Notes: a model not told the origin generated them from the letters alone. Shown: positions 9,664 through 20,762, counted from the stretch's first letter. The stretch: 64,000 bases of DNA from Paraburkholderia antibiotica (GCF_012927125.1 NZ_JABBFZ010000003.1:186001-250000); one strand, 5' to 3'. Translations and numbers: made by a program.

Positions 9664-10344
9664 TTACAGCGACGTGCCTTTGACAAAGAATTCCTTGCGA
9701 CCGCGCATCGTCTCGATGCGTTCGGCGAGCAGCGCAAGGTCCGCGTCGGAGTCGAGCGGATTCAGGTGTTCGGCGTTGACCGTCAGCACGGGCGTGCGGT
9801 CGTAGTGGTAGAAGAATTCGTTGTACGCGTCGCACAGTGCGCGCAGATACGCGTCGGAGATCTGCAGCTCCATCGGCACCGCGCGCTTCTGGATACGCGC
9901 GAACAGCACCTCGGGACTCGCCTGCAGATAAACCACGAAGTCCGGTGCCGGCGCACTGACGGTAAGCCGTGCAGCGAGCGCGCGATACAGCTGCCACTCG
10001 TCTTCCTGCAAGGTCAGGCGCGCGAAGATGTCGTTTTTCTGCGTGAGAAAGTCGGCGATCAGCGGCGTGCCGCTGGCCTGCGCGGCATTCACTTCCTGCG
10101 CCTGCTGCGCGCGTTGCAACGCGAAGTGCAACTGCACCGGCAGCGCGTAGCGCGTGGTGTCGCGATAGAAGCGTTCTAGAAACGGATTCTCGTGCGGTCG
10201 TTCGAACAGTTCCTGCATCGACCAGCGTTGCGCGAGGCGCCGCGCGAGCGAGGTCTTGCCGACGCCGATCGGCCCTTCGATCGCGATATAGCCGAACGGC
10301 GGACGCAGTTGCGGCGCGGTGACTGTGAGCGGCGGTGAACTCAT
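9664..10344 (-). CDS. Deoxynucleoside kinase family protein (deoxyadenosine/deoxycytidine kinase type)
   Basis: A 226-residue dNK-family kinase. The P-loop GPIGVGKTS is at about residues 24-32, after an 18-residue leader, and the family pattern ENPFLERFYRD is present. It should phosphorylate deoxynucleosides in a salvage route; the exact base preference cannot be read from sequence. The start overlaps the folK stop by 4 bases (ATGA), so translation is probably coupled. Its place between folK and panB is conserved in Burkholderia. Confidence 0.87.
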   Translation of the reverse strand: MSSPPLTVTAPQLRPPFGYIAIEGPIGVGKTSLARRLAQRWSMQELFERPHENPFLERFYRDTTRYALPVQLHFALQRAQQAQEVNAAQASGTPLIADFLTQKNDIFARLTLQEDEWQLYRALAARLTVSAPAPDFVVYLQASPEVLFARIQKRAVPMELQISDAYLRALCDAYNEFFYHYDRTPVLTVNAEHLNPLDSDADLALLAERIETMRGRKEFFVKGTSL

Positions 10345-10883
10345 TCGCAGCGGCCTTTATCGGCGGAACCGCCGGTCAGCGCGTTGAGCATCGGGCACTG
10401 GCAAGGCGATTTGACCTTTTCGATGCGCTGATCGCTGACGCCGCCGAGCAGCGCGGCGGCCCGGCCATGTTGCGGAATGACGATCGCCGCGTCGATCTCG
10501 ACGAGCGGCACCAGCGCGAACGCGCGCTCGACCAGACGCGGATGCGGCACGATCAGATCGGCTTCGTCGATCGACTGGTCGCCGTACAGCAGGATGTCGA
10601 GATCGAGCGTGCGCGGCGCGTTGCGAAACGGCCGCTCGCGACCGAACTGATGTTCGATCTTGTGGCACAGCGCGAGCAGATGCCGCACGGGGAGCGTCGT
10701 TTCGAGCTTCACGACGCAGTTGAAATAGTCGTCACCGCCCGCGTCGATCGGGGCAGTGCGATACAGGCTCGATTTGGCGAGCACGGTGATGGTGTGCTGT
10801 TGGGCCAGGCACACCACCGCGTCTTTCAGGGTCTGGCGCGCGTCCCCGAGATTCGCGCCGAGGCCAAGATAAGCAACCGTCAT
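10341..10883 (-). CDS. folK: 2-amino-4-hydroxy-6-hydroxymethyldihydropteridine pyrophosphokinase
   Basis: HPPK transfers pyrophosphate from ATP to 6-hydroxymethyl-dihydropterin in folate synthesis. The 180-residue product starts MTVAYLGLGANLGD, the HPPK N-terminus, and has RTLDLDILLYGD and VPHPRLVERAFALVPL, the metal and pterin-binding blocks. The frame continues upstream without a ribosome-binding site, so the ATG at 10883 is used. A C-terminal extension of about 20 residues with several cysteines (PCQCP) goes beyond the usual domain end. It is 49 bases after pcnB. Confidence 0.95.
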   Translation of the reverse strand: MTVAYLGLGANLGDARQTLKDAVVCLAQQHTITVLAKSSLYRTAPIDAGGDDYFNCVVKLETTLPVRHLLALCHKIEHQFGRERPFRNAPRTLDLDILLYGDQSIDEADLIVPHPRLVERAFALVPLVEIDAAIVIPQHGRAAALLGGVSDQRIEKVKSPCQCPMLNALTGGSADKGRCE

Positions 10884-10932
10884 GGCATAACTTCCTGCAA
10901 CTATCGTTCGACGGCTTTCCGCGAACGCCGCG

Positions 10933-12525
10933 TCAGTCTTCGTGCGAGCCTTCATGGCCCGCGTCGTTGTCCGTGCGTTCTGCGGGCGTGCCGCCCTCCA
11001 CTCCGTCACCTGATTTGCGGTTTCTGGCGCCACCGCGCCGCCGTCGTTTTCTGGGGCTCCGGTCCTTCCCGCCTTGCGTGAGCAATGTCTCGCGCGCGGC
11101 GGCGTCTCCTTCGATGAACTCCGTCCACCACGTACCGACCGACTCGTCGAGTTCGCCCGATTCGCAGCGCAACAGGAGGAAATCATACCCCGCTCTAAAT
11201 CTTTGGTGTTCCAGCAGCTTCAACGCGCTTCGGCCCGAGCGCTTTTCGAGGCGCAATTGCAGGCCCCAGATCTCGCGCATGTCGGCCGAGAAGCGCTTGT
11301 GGATCGCGAGCTTCTCGGTCTGCATGTCGAGCACTTCGTCCATCGCGCGATGCAGCGCGGGCACCGGATACTCGCCCTCGGCTTCGAATTTCTGCCAGCG
11401 CTGCTGCACGTCGTGCCACAGCAATGTTGCGAACAGGAAGCCCGGCGACACCGGCTTGCCGCCGAGCACGCGCGCGTCGGTATTGGAGAGTGCCAGCGAA
11501 ATGAATTTTTCGCCGGTCGGCTGTTCGAGCACGACGTCGAGGAGTGGCAGCAGGCCGTGATGCAGACCTTCCTGGCGCAGCCGTTTCAGGCACGCGAGCG
11601 CATGACCCGACAGCATCAGCTTCAGCATCTCGTCGAACAGACGCGCGGCCGGCACGTTGTTGATCAGATCGGCCATCTTCTCGATCGGCGCGCGCGTGCT
11701 GGTCTCGATTTCGAAGCCGAGCTTCGCGGCGAAGCGCACGACGCGCAGCATCCGCACCGGATCCTCGCGATACCGCGTGGCCGGGTCGCCGATCATGCGC
11801 AGCAGTTGCGCGCGCATGTCGGCCATGCCGTTGTGATAGTCCAGCACGGTTTGCGTGGCCGGATCGTAGTACATCGCGTTGATCGTGAAGTCACGGCGCG
11901 TGGCGTCTTCGTGCTGCTCGCCCCAGACGTTGTCGCGCAGCACGCGGCCGCTCGCGTCGACCGCGTGGGTGCGGCGGTCGAGCTCGTCGCGCTTCAGGCG
12001 CTTCGGCGGCGGCGCGTCGGCCGCGGGCGGATCGACCAGCGCGCGGAACGTCGAGGTCTCGATGATTTCCTGGCCGAACTGCACGTGCACGATCTGGAAA
12101 CGCCGGCCGATGATGCGCGCGCGGCGGAACAGCTTCTGCACCTGTTCGGGCGTTGCGTCGGTCGCGACGTCGAAGTCCTTCGGCTTCACGCCGAGCAGCA
12201 GATCGCGCACCGCGCCGCCGACGATGAACGCGCGGAAGCCCGCCTGCTGCAGCCCCTCGGTCACGCGGATCGCGTTGCGCGAGATCAGCGTGGGATCGAT
12301 GCCGTGCACGTCGTGTGGAATGATGACGGGCGCGTCGGGCTCGGGCGGGGCTTTCGCGCCTGTCGCGGCACCGGCGGTTTTGCGGCGCGGACGGGCCGCG
12401 GTGGCGGACTTGCTGCGCGCGGGCGCGTTACCGGCCGCGTCGGAGTCGCTGGCGGCGGCGGAGAGGTCGCCGTCGGCGCTCGCCGCGTCCTGGCCGAATA
12501 GCTTGCGAATGAGTTTCTTGATCAC
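10933..12525 (-). CDS. pcnB: Poly(A) polymerase I
   Basis: PcnB adds 3' poly(A) tails that mark RNA for decay. The 530-residue product has a low-complexity N-terminal extension rich in Ala and Lys (about 10-70), then the nucleotidyltransferase core with VGGAVRDLLLGVKPKDFDVATDA (positions 101-123, catalytic aspartates in DFD). The R-E-D-P-V-R-M block and a basic C-terminal tail (SPRKRRRRGGARNR) likely bind RNA. The start overlaps the HAD gene stop by 4 bases. Confidence 0.94.
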   Translation of the reverse strand: MIKKLIRKLFGQDAASADGDLSAAASDSDAAGNAPARSKSATAARPRRKTAGAATGAKAPPEPDAPVIIPHDVHGIDPTLISRNAIRVTEGLQQAGFRAFIVGGAVRDLLLGVKPKDFDVATDATPEQVQKLFRRARIIGRRFQIVHVQFGQEIIETSTFRALVDPPAADAPPPKRLKRDELDRRTHAVDASGRVLRDNVWGEQHEDATRRDFTINAMYYDPATQTVLDYHNGMADMRAQLLRMIGDPATRYREDPVRMLRVVRFAAKLGFEIETSTRAPIEKMADLINNVPAARLFDEMLKLMLSGHALACLKRLRQEGLHHGLLPLLDVVLEQPTGEKFISLALSNTDARVLGGKPVSPGFLFATLLWHDVQQRWQKFEAEGEYPVPALHRAMDEVLDMQTEKLAIHKRFSADMREIWGLQLRLEKRSGRSALKLLEHQRFRAGYDFLLLRCESGELDESVGTWWTEFIEGDAAARETLLTQGGKDRSPRKRRRRGGARNRKSGDGVEGGTPAERTDNDAGHEGSHED

Positions 12526-13208
12526 GAGGGTTGAAAGAGTTCGAGGATGCGCCAGCCTTTGGCCTGCGCATGGGCGCGCAACGTGTCGTCCGGATTGGTC
12601 GCGATGGGATCGGTGACTTTTTCGAGCAGCGGAATGTCGTTGTGCGAATCGCTATAGAAATAGCTGTGTTCGAAGTCGCTCCAGCTTTTGCCGAGCGACG
12701 CGAGCCACATTTCGGTGCGCACGATCTTGCCTTCCTTGTAGCTCGGCGTGCCGGTCGGCCGGCCGGTGTAGGCGCCGTGCGGATCGCCGCCGACGGTTTC
12801 CGCCTCGCATGCGATCAGCGTATCGACGCCGAAGGCCCGCGCGATCGGCCGTGTGATGAATTCGTTGGTCGCGGTGACGACGCAGCACAGGTCGCCTGCT
12901 TCGCGATGCTGCTTCACGAGTTCGAGCGCGACCGGAAAGATGGCCGGCGTGATCACTTCGTGCATGTACTCGGCGTGCAGATCGGCAAGTTGCGCGCGCG
13001 TGTATTTCGCGAGCGGCGTGAGCATGGCGACCAGGTAGGCGTGAATGTCGAGCTTGCCGGCTTTGTAGTCGGCGAAGAAGCGATCGTTTTCACGGGCGAA
13101 ATTTTCGGCGTCGACCATGCCTTTTTTCACCATGAAGCGACCCCATTCGTGGTCGCTGTCGGTGGGAATGAGCGTGTGGTCGAGATCGAAGAGTGCGAGG
13201 TTAGCCAT
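12522..13208 (-). CDS. HAD-IB family phosphatase
   Basis: A 228-residue HAD hydrolase of the SerB-like IB subclass. Motif I is FDLDHTLIPTDSD (nucleophile and acid aspartates at about residues 8 and 10), motif II is the VVTATN block near residue 115, and motif IV is SDSHNDIPLLE near residue 185. It removes phosphate from a small metabolite that the sequence does not identify; phosphoserine or histidinol phosphate have been proposed for related proteins. The gene overlaps hda by 8 bases and pcnB by 4. Confidence 0.88.
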   Translation of the reverse strand: MANLALFDLDHTLIPTDSDHEWGRFMVKKGMVDAENFARENDRFFADYKAGKLDIHAYLVAMLTPLAKYTRAQLADLHAEYMHEVITPAIFPVALELVKQHREAGDLCCVVTATNEFITRPIARAFGVDTLIACEAETVGGDPHGAYTGRPTGTPSYKEGKIVRTEMWLASLGKSWSDFEHSYFYSDSHNDIPLLEKVTDPIATNPDDTLRAHAQAKGWRILELFQPS

Positions 13209-14073
13209 GGGGGCCTATTTTACTTGAAGCGGGAACGGCGGCGTGTGAACCCTGCGTTGCCACGGACTCGGCGGGGGAGTTGGTGCCGGCGCCCTGGCCC
13301 GTTGGCGCGGCGCTGCCCGGAGCGGCCGCTGCGCCCGCTGTGCTTGAGGCACCGGGTGCGCCCGGCGCTGCGCGCCGTTCGTCGGCGTCGGGCGACGCCA
13401 GCATTGTGCGCAACAGCGGCAGCGTGACCGCGCGCTTCTGTTCGAGCGAAAAGCGGTCGAGCGCGTCGAGCAGCGCCATCAGGCTTGGCATGTCGCGGCG
13501 AAAATGCGTGAGCAGGTAGGCCGGCACGTCGTCGGCGAGCATGATGCCGCGCTCGCGCGCCGCGCGTTTGAGCACCGCGGCCTTCGCGTCGTCGGGCAGC
13601 GGCGCGAGATGGAATACGAGACCCCAGCCGAGCCGCGTGCGCAAGTCCTCGCGCACCGTCATGCCGATCGGCGGCGCGTTGCCGGCGGCGACGAGCGCGC
13701 TGGTCGGATGCGCGCGCACTTCGTTGAAGAGGTTGAACATGGCGATCTGCTGCGCGGCGGACAGGCCGTCGCAATCGTCGATCGCGTAGAGCGCGACGCG
13801 CGGATCGAAACTGAAGGCGGCGAGGCTGCTCTGCGGGCTCGCGAAGCGCGCATGGCCCGGCGGCGCTTCGTGCACCAGCGCCTGCAGCAGGTGCGTGCGG
13901 CCGCTGCCGGCCTCGCCCCAGACGTAGAAGGTGCGATCGGCGACCGGCCCGGCGGCGAGCGCATTGTCGAGCTCACGCAGGCGCGTGACCAGCTCGGCGT
14001 TTGCGCCGGCGAAGAAATTGTCGAATGTCGATGGCGGCGGGGTGCCGAGATCGAGCGTCAGTTGACGAAGCAC
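13201..14073 (-). CDS. hda: DnaA regulatory inactivator Hda
   Basis: Hda, with the DNA-loaded beta clamp, stimulates ATP hydrolysis by DnaA after initiation. The 290-residue product begins MLRQLTLDLG, which carries the clamp-binding QLTLDL motif, followed by an AAA+ fold with the nucleotide loop WGEAGSGRTHLL (about 50-62) and the Walker B-like YAIDDCDGL. After about residue 230 there is a 55-60 residue tail rich in Ala, Gly and Pro that E. coli Hda lacks. First gene of the minus-strand run. Confidence 0.92.
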   Translation of the reverse strand: MLRQLTLDLGTPPPSTFDNFFAGANAELVTRLRELDNALAAGPVADRTFYVWGEAGSGRTHLLQALVHEAPPGHARFASPQSSLAAFSFDPRVALYAIDDCDGLSAAQQIAMFNLFNEVRAHPTSALVAAGNAPPIGMTVREDLRTRLGWGLVFHLAPLPDDAKAAVLKRAARERGIMLADDVPAYLLTHFRRDMPSLMALLDALDRFSLEQKRAVTLPLLRTMLASPDADERRAAPGAPGASSTAGAAAAPGSAAPTGQGAGTNSPAESVATQGSHAAVPASSKIGPHG

Positions 14074-14331
14074 AGTAGGTTAATGCCGAAAATGAGACCG
14101 ACGCCCTGCCGGATGGAAGCGAGAAGCGGGCCGGGACCTCGGGGGCCTAAAACATCGATAGGCAGTCAGTTGTTATAGGAAGCATGTCCGGCGGGTCGCC
14201 AGGCCGCGCGCGGCGGCTCGCGGCACGGGGGCTCACAGGGACCGGCGACGTCGGAATCGGGGTGTCGTGTTGCAAAATCGTTTCTCGGATGTCGTCGGAA
14301 CGCGCGAATTCCAGTCAGGCGGCCCGCATCG

Positions 14332-14350
14332 GGTAAAATCGCATTTTACC
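14332..14350. promoter_or_regulatory. Perfect palindrome overlapping the purM -10 region
   Basis: GGTAAAAT (14332-14339) and ATTTTACC (14343-14350) are perfect 8-bp arms around CGC, 19 bases before the purM ATG. TAAAAT could serve as a -10 hexamer. The symmetry suggests a repressor site on the purM promoter or a leader hairpin. Confidence 0.5.
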
Positions 14351-14369
14351 GACCTTCTCGCTCTTCCCC

Positions 14370-15425
<1,056 letters not shown>

Positions 15426-15663
15426 AGTTTGACGATGGCCTGTGTGGCGTGCCGCAACGGGGCGCCGCGCGGGCCGGATCGTAGTACAGGTTTGGGGTTT
15501 GCTTCGAAGGGCCGGCTCCGGCTTCTTCAGATTTCCGCTTCGGTGGCGGGTTCGGTAGTTTCAGCCGTTTCGCTTCTGGCAGTTTCGTTTTTTCTCCGCT
15601 TCAGCTTCAGTCCCGCGATTGGCGCGTTATACCGGCGACTCGATCAATTCGCGTCCCCTCGCT

Positions 15664-16608
15664 TCAAGCCAGCGTCTCGATCAATTCCACCACCCGCGCC
15701 GTCGCGTGCGGATCGCAGCAATCCACCACCAACCGCTCCGGCATGCTGCGCAGCCACGTCAGTTGTCGCTTGCATAGCTGGCGCGTCGCGAACACGCCTT
15801 TGTCGCGCATGGTCTGATAATCGACGGCGCCGTCGAGGTATTCCCACACCTGCCGATAGCCGACGCAGCGCATCGACGGCATCTCGGGCAGCAGGTCGCC
15901 GCGCGCGCGCAACTTCGCCACTTCATCGATGAAACCGTGCGCGAGCATCGCATCGAAGCGCTGCTCGATACGTGCGTGCAGCACGCCGCGCTCGGACGGC
16001 TCGAGCGCGACCGGCACGAAGCGCCACGCGGCGGCCGCCGCGTCGACGCGCGTCGGTGCGGCGAGCAGCGCCGACATCGGCTGGCCGCTCAGCATGAACA
16101 CTTCGAGCGCGCGCTGGATGCGCTGCGAGTCGTTCGGCGCGAGCCGCGCGGCCGTGACCGGATCGACTGCGGCGAGCCGCGCGTGCAGCGCCGGCCAGCC
16201 GTCGCGGGCGGCGTCGGCATCGAGTGTTGCGCGCAGCTCGGCGTCGGCGCCGGGCAGATCGTTGAGGCCCTGCGTGAGCGCCTTGTAGTACAGCATCGTG
16301 CCGCCGACCAGCAGCGGCAGCCGCCCGCGAGCGTGAATTTCGCCGACGAGCCGCAACGTGTCCGCGCGAAACTGCGCGGCCGAATACGAATCGGCCGGAT
16401 CGATGATGTCGATCAGATGATGCGGCGCGAGCGCGCGTTCCTGCGCCGTCGGCTTGGCGGTGCCGATGTCCATCTCGCGATAGACGAGCGCCGAATCGAC
16501 GCTGATGATCTCGACCGGGCGTCGCGCGGCGAGCGTGAGCGCGGCCGCGGTCTTGCCGGAGGCAGTCGGGCCGAGCAGGCAGGGGATGGGAACAGGAGAT
16601 GACGTCAT
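15664..16608 (-). CDS. miaA: tRNA dimethylallyltransferase
   Basis: MiaA adds dimethylallyl to A37 of tRNAs that read UNN codons. The 314-residue product has the P-loop LGPTASGKT near residues 11-19, [17 protein letters not shown], the [10 protein letters not shown] block and the C-terminal [13 protein letters not shown]. The frame stays open far into mutL, but the ATG at 16608 gives the normal family length. It lies 47 bases after mutL, the same mutL-miaA pairing seen in many proteobacteria. Confidence 0.96.
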   Translation of the reverse strand: MTSSPVPIPCLLGPTASGKTAAALTLAARRPVEIISVDSALVYREMDIGTAKPTAQERALAPHHLIDIIDPADSYSAAQFRADTLRLVGEIHARGRLPLLVGGTMLYYKALTQGLNDLPGADAELRATLDADAARDGWPALHARLAAVDPVTAARLAPNDSQRIQRALEVFMLSGQPMSALLAAPTRVDAAAAAWRFVPVALEPSERGVLHARIEQRFDAMLAHGFIDEVAKLRARGDLLPEMPSMRCVGYRQVWEYLDGAVDYQTMRDKGVFATRQLCKRQLTWLRSMPERLVVDCCDPHATARVVELIETLA

Positions 16609-16655
16609 GGGCAGGCAGGCGTGCGTTGCAGCAGAGTGTGAATCAACGCAGCGCG

Positions 16656-18833
16656 TTATTGCCCGCGCATGAACAGACGATCGAGATCGCCCAGCGTCAG
16701 CTGATACCACGTCGGACGGCCGTGGTTGCACTGATCGGCGCGCTCGGTCGCTTCCATCTGGCGCAGCAGCGCGTTCATTTCGTCGAGCGTCAGACGCCGG
16801 TTCGCGCGCACCGCGTGATGGCACGCGAGCGTGCCGAGCAGTTCGTGCTGACGCTCGGTCAGCACGCGCGAGCCGCCGAACGCGTGCAGGTCGGACAGCA
16901 CCGCGCGCGCGAGCGCCTGCAGATCGGCGTCCTTCAGCAACGCGGGCACCGCGCGGATCGCGAGCGTGGTCGGCGACAGGACCGCGAGATCGAAGCCGAG
17001 CGCGTCGAGCGTGTCGCGCTCTTCCTCGACCGTGCCGATTTCGACCGGATCGGCCTGCATCGTTTGCGGGATCAGCAGCGGCTGCACGGCGATCGCGCGG
17101 TCGGCGAGCGCGTTCTTGAACTGCTCGTAGAGGATGCGTTCGTGCGCGGCATGCATGTCGACGATCACGAGTCCGTGACGGTTCTGCGCGAGCACGTAGA
17201 TGCCGTGCACCTGACCGAGCGCGAAGCCGAGCGGCTGGTCGTCGGTGGGATCGAACGACGCGGCGGCCGAGCCGGGCGCGAATGGCGTCGCCGCGCGGGA
17301 GGCCGCGTCGTAGGGCGCGGTCGTTTCGCCGGCGGAGTCGCGCGCCTCGAACAGCGAGGCGCCTTCGACCGGACCCGCGAGCGGATCCTTGCGGCCGAAC
17401 AGCGCGTCGTAGCCGGCGAGCGGTTGCGCGACCGGCAGCGTGCCTTGCGTCATGCGCGCCTGGCGCATCCACGTGTTGCCGGGCTGCGAGTTGCCGAAAC
17501 CACTGGATCCGCCGGCACCACTGCCACTGCCGAAGCCACTGCGGCTTCCCGTGCCGAAACTCGAGCCCGAGCCGCCGCTGAAGCCACTGCCTGAGCCGCC
17601 ACCCGAGCCACCCGAAAAGCCGCTACCCGCGCCGAAACCGCTACCGCCGACGCCATCGCTCGCCGCACCAGCGGTCCCCAGCGGCGTCGAACCAAACGAA
17701 GCCGGTCCACCCGCCGACGGCGTCAGATGCGCCGCATGCCCGCCCGCCGTCGTTTCCGGCGATGCGCCCGCGTGCCGCGCGAGCGCGCGCTGCACCGCAT
17801 GGAATACGAACTGGTGAATCGAGCGCGAATCGCGGAAACGCACCTCGATTTTCGACGGATGCACGTTCACGTCGACCCCTTTAGGCGGCAGATCGAGGAA
17901 CAGCACGTACGACGGATAGCGCTCGCCGTGCAGCACGTCTTCGTAAGCGGCGCGCACCGCGTGCGTGAGCAGCTTGTCGCGCACGAAGCGGCCATTGACG
18001 AAGAAATACTGCTGATCGGCGCGGCCCCGGCTCGCGGTCGGCAGGCCGGCGCAGCCATAGATGGCGAGCGGGCCGGCGGATTCATCGAGCGGCAGATGGG
18101 CGGTCGCGAACGTCTCGCCGAGAATCTTCGCGACGCGCGCGGGCGGCTCGCTTGCGTTCCAGTGCTCGACGGCCTTGCCGTTGTGCAGTACCGAAATCGC
18201 GACGTCCGGCCGCGCCAGCGCGGCGCGGCGGATCTGCTCGAGACAGTGGCCGAGTTCGGTCTGTTCGCTCTTCAGGAATTTGCGCCGCGCGGGCGTGTTG
18301 AAGTAGAGCTCGCGGACTTCGATGGTCGTGCCCTGAGTGCCGGCCGCGGGGCTCAGCGCGCCGGTGTCAGCGTCGATACGTACCGCGTGCGGCGCGTCGG
18401 TGGTGCGACTCGTGATGCTCATCTGCGCGACCGATGCGATCGATGCCAACGCCTCGCCGCGAAACCCGAGCGTCGCGACCGCTTCGAGCTCGGCGAGCGA
18501 GCGGATCTTGCTGGTCGCGTGGCGCGTCAGCGCGAGCACGAGTTCGTTTTCGGGGATGCCGCAGCCGTCGTCGGTGATCGAGATGCGTTTGACACCGCCT
18601 TCGTCGAGCAGGATGCGCAGCGTTTGCGCGCCCGCGTCGAGTGCGTTTTCGAGCAGCTCCTTGACCACCGAGGCCGGTCGCTCGACCACTTCGCCGGCTG
18701 CGATCTGGCTGATCAGTTGATCGGGAAGGGGCTGGATCGCGCGCAGCGGACGCGGCGCGGGCGTCGCGTTCGAGGCGTCGGGGAGCGCGGCCGCGCTGGC
18801 GTCGCCGGCAGGCGTATCGGAGAATTCGGACAT
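16656..18833 (-). CDS. mutL: DNA mismatch repair protein MutL (endonuclease type)
   Basis: A 725-residue MutL. The GHKL ATPase domain has [25 protein letters not shown], positions 44-68, and DDGCGIP and [12 protein letters not shown] after it. The C-terminal domain carries [12 protein letters not shown] (the DQHA(X)2E(X)4E endonuclease motif with Met for Gln), ACHHAVRA and CNHGRPTW, so it is probably a nicking MutL, unlike E. coli. Between them, residues of about 390-445 are an unusual Gly/Ser/Phe-rich linker of repeated FSGGSG and FGSGSG units. The N-terminal 30 residues are also low complexity. Confidence 0.96.
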   Translation of the reverse strand: MSEFSDTPAGDASAAALPDASNATPAPRPLRAIQPLPDQLISQIAAGEVVERPASVVKELLENALDAGAQTLRILLDEGGVKRISITDDGCGIPENELVLALTRHATSKIRSLAELEAVATLGFRGEALASIASVAQMSITSRTTDAPHAVRIDADTGALSPAAGTQGTTIEVRELYFNTPARRKFLKSEQTELGHCLEQIRRAALARPDVAISVLHNGKAVEHWNASEPPARVAKILGETFATAHLPLDESAGPLAIYGCAGLPTASRGRADQQYFFVNGRFVRDKLLTHAVRAAYEDVLHGERYPSYVLFLDLPPKGVDVNVHPSKIEVRFRDSRSIHQFVFHAVQRALARHAGASPETTAGGHAAHLTPSAGGPASFGSTPLGTAGAASDGVGGSGFGAGSGFSGGSGGGSGSGFSGGSGSSFGTGSRSGFGSGSGAGGSSGFGNSQPGNTWMRQARMTQGTLPVAQPLAGYDALFGRKDPLAGPVEGASLFEARDSAGETTAPYDAASRAATPFAPGSAAASFDPTDDQPLGFALGQVHGIYVLAQNRHGLVIVDMHAAHERILYEQFKNALADRAIAVQPLLIPQTMQADPVEIGTVEEERDTLDALGFDLAVLSPTTLAIRAVPALLKDADLQALARAVLSDLHAFGGSRVLTERQHELLGTLACHHAVRANRRLTLDEMNALLRQMEATERADQCNHGRPTWYQLTLGDLDRLFMRGQ

Positions 18834-19027
18834 GGCGAAATTATAGCGACTCGGCGCAGCGCGTCCGTTCGTGCGTCCGACGTCGCAGATTTTTCATTGC
18901 GGTAGGGCACTTTATGTATCATGTCGCGGTCAATTTGCGGCGGTCGGCCCGTCGTTTGCATGCTTCATGCGCACACGGTGCGGTGGCCGTTACTCTTCAC
19001 GCACATACTGGTTTAAAAGGACATTCC

Positions 19028-19699
19028 TTGGATACGTTGCTCCATTTCGCCAACCTTGTCCTGCACATCGACAAGTTTCTCGGAGACTTCATTCAGGTGT
19101 ACGGCGCCTGGGTCTACGCGGTGCTGTTCGCGATCGTGTTCGCGGAAACCGGGCTCGTCGTTCTGCCGTTTCTGCCGGGCGATTCGCTGCTGTTCATCGG
19201 CGGCGCGTTCTGCGCGACCGGGCAGATGCATCTCGGGTTGCTGATCCTGTTGCTGCTGGTCGCGGCGATCGCCGGCAATACGACCAACTATCTGATCGGC
19301 CGCGCGATCGGACCACGCGTGTTCAATTCGCACATTCCGGTGCTCGAACGTTTTCTCGATCGCGCCGCGTTGCAGAAGACACATAACTTCTACGAAAAGC
19401 ACGGCGGCAAGACGATCGTGCTGGCGCGTTTCATTCCGGTCGTGCGGACGTTTGCGCCGTTCGTCGCGGGTGCTTCGGCGATGACGTGGAGCCGCTTCCA
19501 GATGTTCAACGTGATCGGCGCGCTGTTGTGGGTGCTGCTGCTCGTGCTGCTCGGCTACTTCTTCGGCAACATTCCGTTCATTCGTCAGTACCTCAACGTG
19601 ATCGTGCTGGTCGGGATCGGCGCGGCGATCGTGCCGGTCGTGCTCGGCGCGCTGTGGAAGATGGTGCGCAAAAGCGATACGAATGCGCGGAGCCGCTGA
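19028..19699 (+). CDS. DedA family membrane protein
   Basis: A 223-residue DedA/VTT-domain protein. Family marks are FAETGLVVLPFLPGDSLLF (about residues 38-56), GNTTNYLIGRAIG, and FIPVVRTFAPFVAGASAM, which contain the conserved acidic and arginine residues thought to support proton-dependent lipid scrambling. Four to five hydrophobic segments are visible. The frame is open to 18914, but a TTG at 19028 has an AAAAGGA ribosome-binding site six bases upstream and gives the normal N-terminus, so it is chosen. Many Burkholderia DedA proteins contribute to envelope stress and polymyxin resistance. Confidence 0.9.
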   Translation: MDTLLHFANLVLHIDKFLGDFIQVYGAWVYAVLFAIVFAETGLVVLPFLPGDSLLFIGGAFCATGQMHLGLLILLLLVAAIAGNTTNYLIGRAIGPRVFNSHIPVLERFLDRAALQKTHNFYEKHGGKTIVLARFIPVVRTFAPFVAGASAMTWSRFQMFNVIGALLWVLLLVLLGYFFGNIPFIRQYLNVIVLVGIGAAIVPVVLGALWKMVRKSDTNARSR

Positions 19700-19816
19700 T
19701 GGCGCGTTTTGGCCACGATGGAGCCGGGTAGGGATGTTGCCGCGCCGATGTAATGCGGTAACCGCCGTGGCGTTACCGCTGTAGCGTCATGCAGTGGTGG
19801 AGGTTGAAAACAGAAA

Positions 19817-19846
19817 GGCGTCGCGAGATCTCGCGACGCCTTTTTT
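19817..19846 (+). terminator. Rho-independent terminator after the DedA gene
   Basis: Positions 19817-19840 are a perfect 24-base palindrome (arms GGCGTCGCGAGA and its complement) followed by six T. It ends transcription of the DedA gene; the A-rich stretch on the left side means it could also weakly stop the opposing MscS transcript. Confidence 0.9.
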
Positions 19847-19943
19847 CATGCTGCTGTGCCGGGGCGGCTTTCGCGCCGCTGAGTTCGGCGTGCTTATTGC
19901 GGAGCCGCTTTCAAACTCGCATCAGTCATGCCTCATTCGCGTA

Positions 19944-20762
19944 TCAATCGCGCGTGATCGCGCGCGGCGCGAGCGGCGTTTCCGGTGTCGGATAGCCAGC
20001 TTCCTTGAAGGTCTGCATGATCGCGCGGTTGGTGTCGAAGTAGACCTGCCAGTAGTTCGGGTTCGACGTATAAGGACGCACGCACAGCAACGGTCCTTCC
20101 GGCGTGAAGCTGAGTACTTCGATGTCCGGCGCCGGGTTCTCGGCCACGTTCGGAATCTTCGTGATGGCGGCTTTCAAACGCGCGATTGCATCGGTCGGAT
20201 CGACGCCGTTCGCGATCTTCGCCGTCAACTCGACACGCCGGAACGGCAGCACGCTGTAGTTCGAGATCGTGTCGGAGAAGATCTTGTTGTTACCGACGAT
20301 GGTCGTCACGTTGTCGGGTGTCACGATCGTGGTGCCGAACAGGCCCAGCTCCGTGACCGTGCCGGTGACGCCGGCCGCCGTCACGAAGTCGCCGACCTTG
20401 AACGGCCGCAGCACCTGCATGAACACGCCGGCCGCGAAGTGCGCGAGCAGGCCGCCCCAGGCCGTACCGATCGCGAGGCCGAGACCGGCGAGCAACGCGG
20501 CGAACGACGTCGTCTGGACACCGAAGACCTGCAGGATCGCGAGGACGAGCAGCAGATTCAACAGCGCGCCGAGTATCGACGCAAGGTAATGCGCGAGTGT
20601 TGGATCGACACGGCCGTTGCGTGCGAGCACTTTGCGCAGCAGACTGGAGATAAGACCGATGACCCAGCGGCCGACGATCCACAGAACGATTGCGCCGACG
20701 ACCTTGGTGCCGAGGTCGATGCCTCGGGTCATGATGAATGCACGTACGGTTTCGATATCCAA
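19944..20762 (-). CDS. Small-conductance mechanosensitive channel family protein (MscS type)
   Basis: A 272-residue MscS-like channel. It has two N-terminal hydrophobic helices, then the pore helix FAALLAGLGLAIGTAWGGLLAHFAAG with the Gly/Ala pattern of TM3 (positions split about residues 85-110), then the beta domain with FKVGDFV and GTVTELGLFGTTI. Such channels release solutes on osmotic downshift. The frame is open to an ATG at 20789, but a TTG at 20762 has AAGGAAAC just upstream and gives MDIETVRAF, so it is preferred. Confidence 0.88.
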   Translation of the reverse strand: MDIETVRAFIMTRGIDLGTKVVGAIVLWIVGRWVIGLISSLLRKVLARNGRVDPTLAHYLASILGALLNLLLVLAILQVFGVQTTSFAALLAGLGLAIGTAWGGLLAHFAAGVFMQVLRPFKVGDFVTAAGVTGTVTELGLFGTTIVTPDNVTTIVGNNKIFSDTISNYSVLPFRRVELTAKIANGVDPTDAIARLKAAITKIPNVAENPAPDIEVLSFTPEGPLLCVRPYTSNPNYWQVYFDTNRAIMQTFKEAGYPTPETPLAPRAITRD

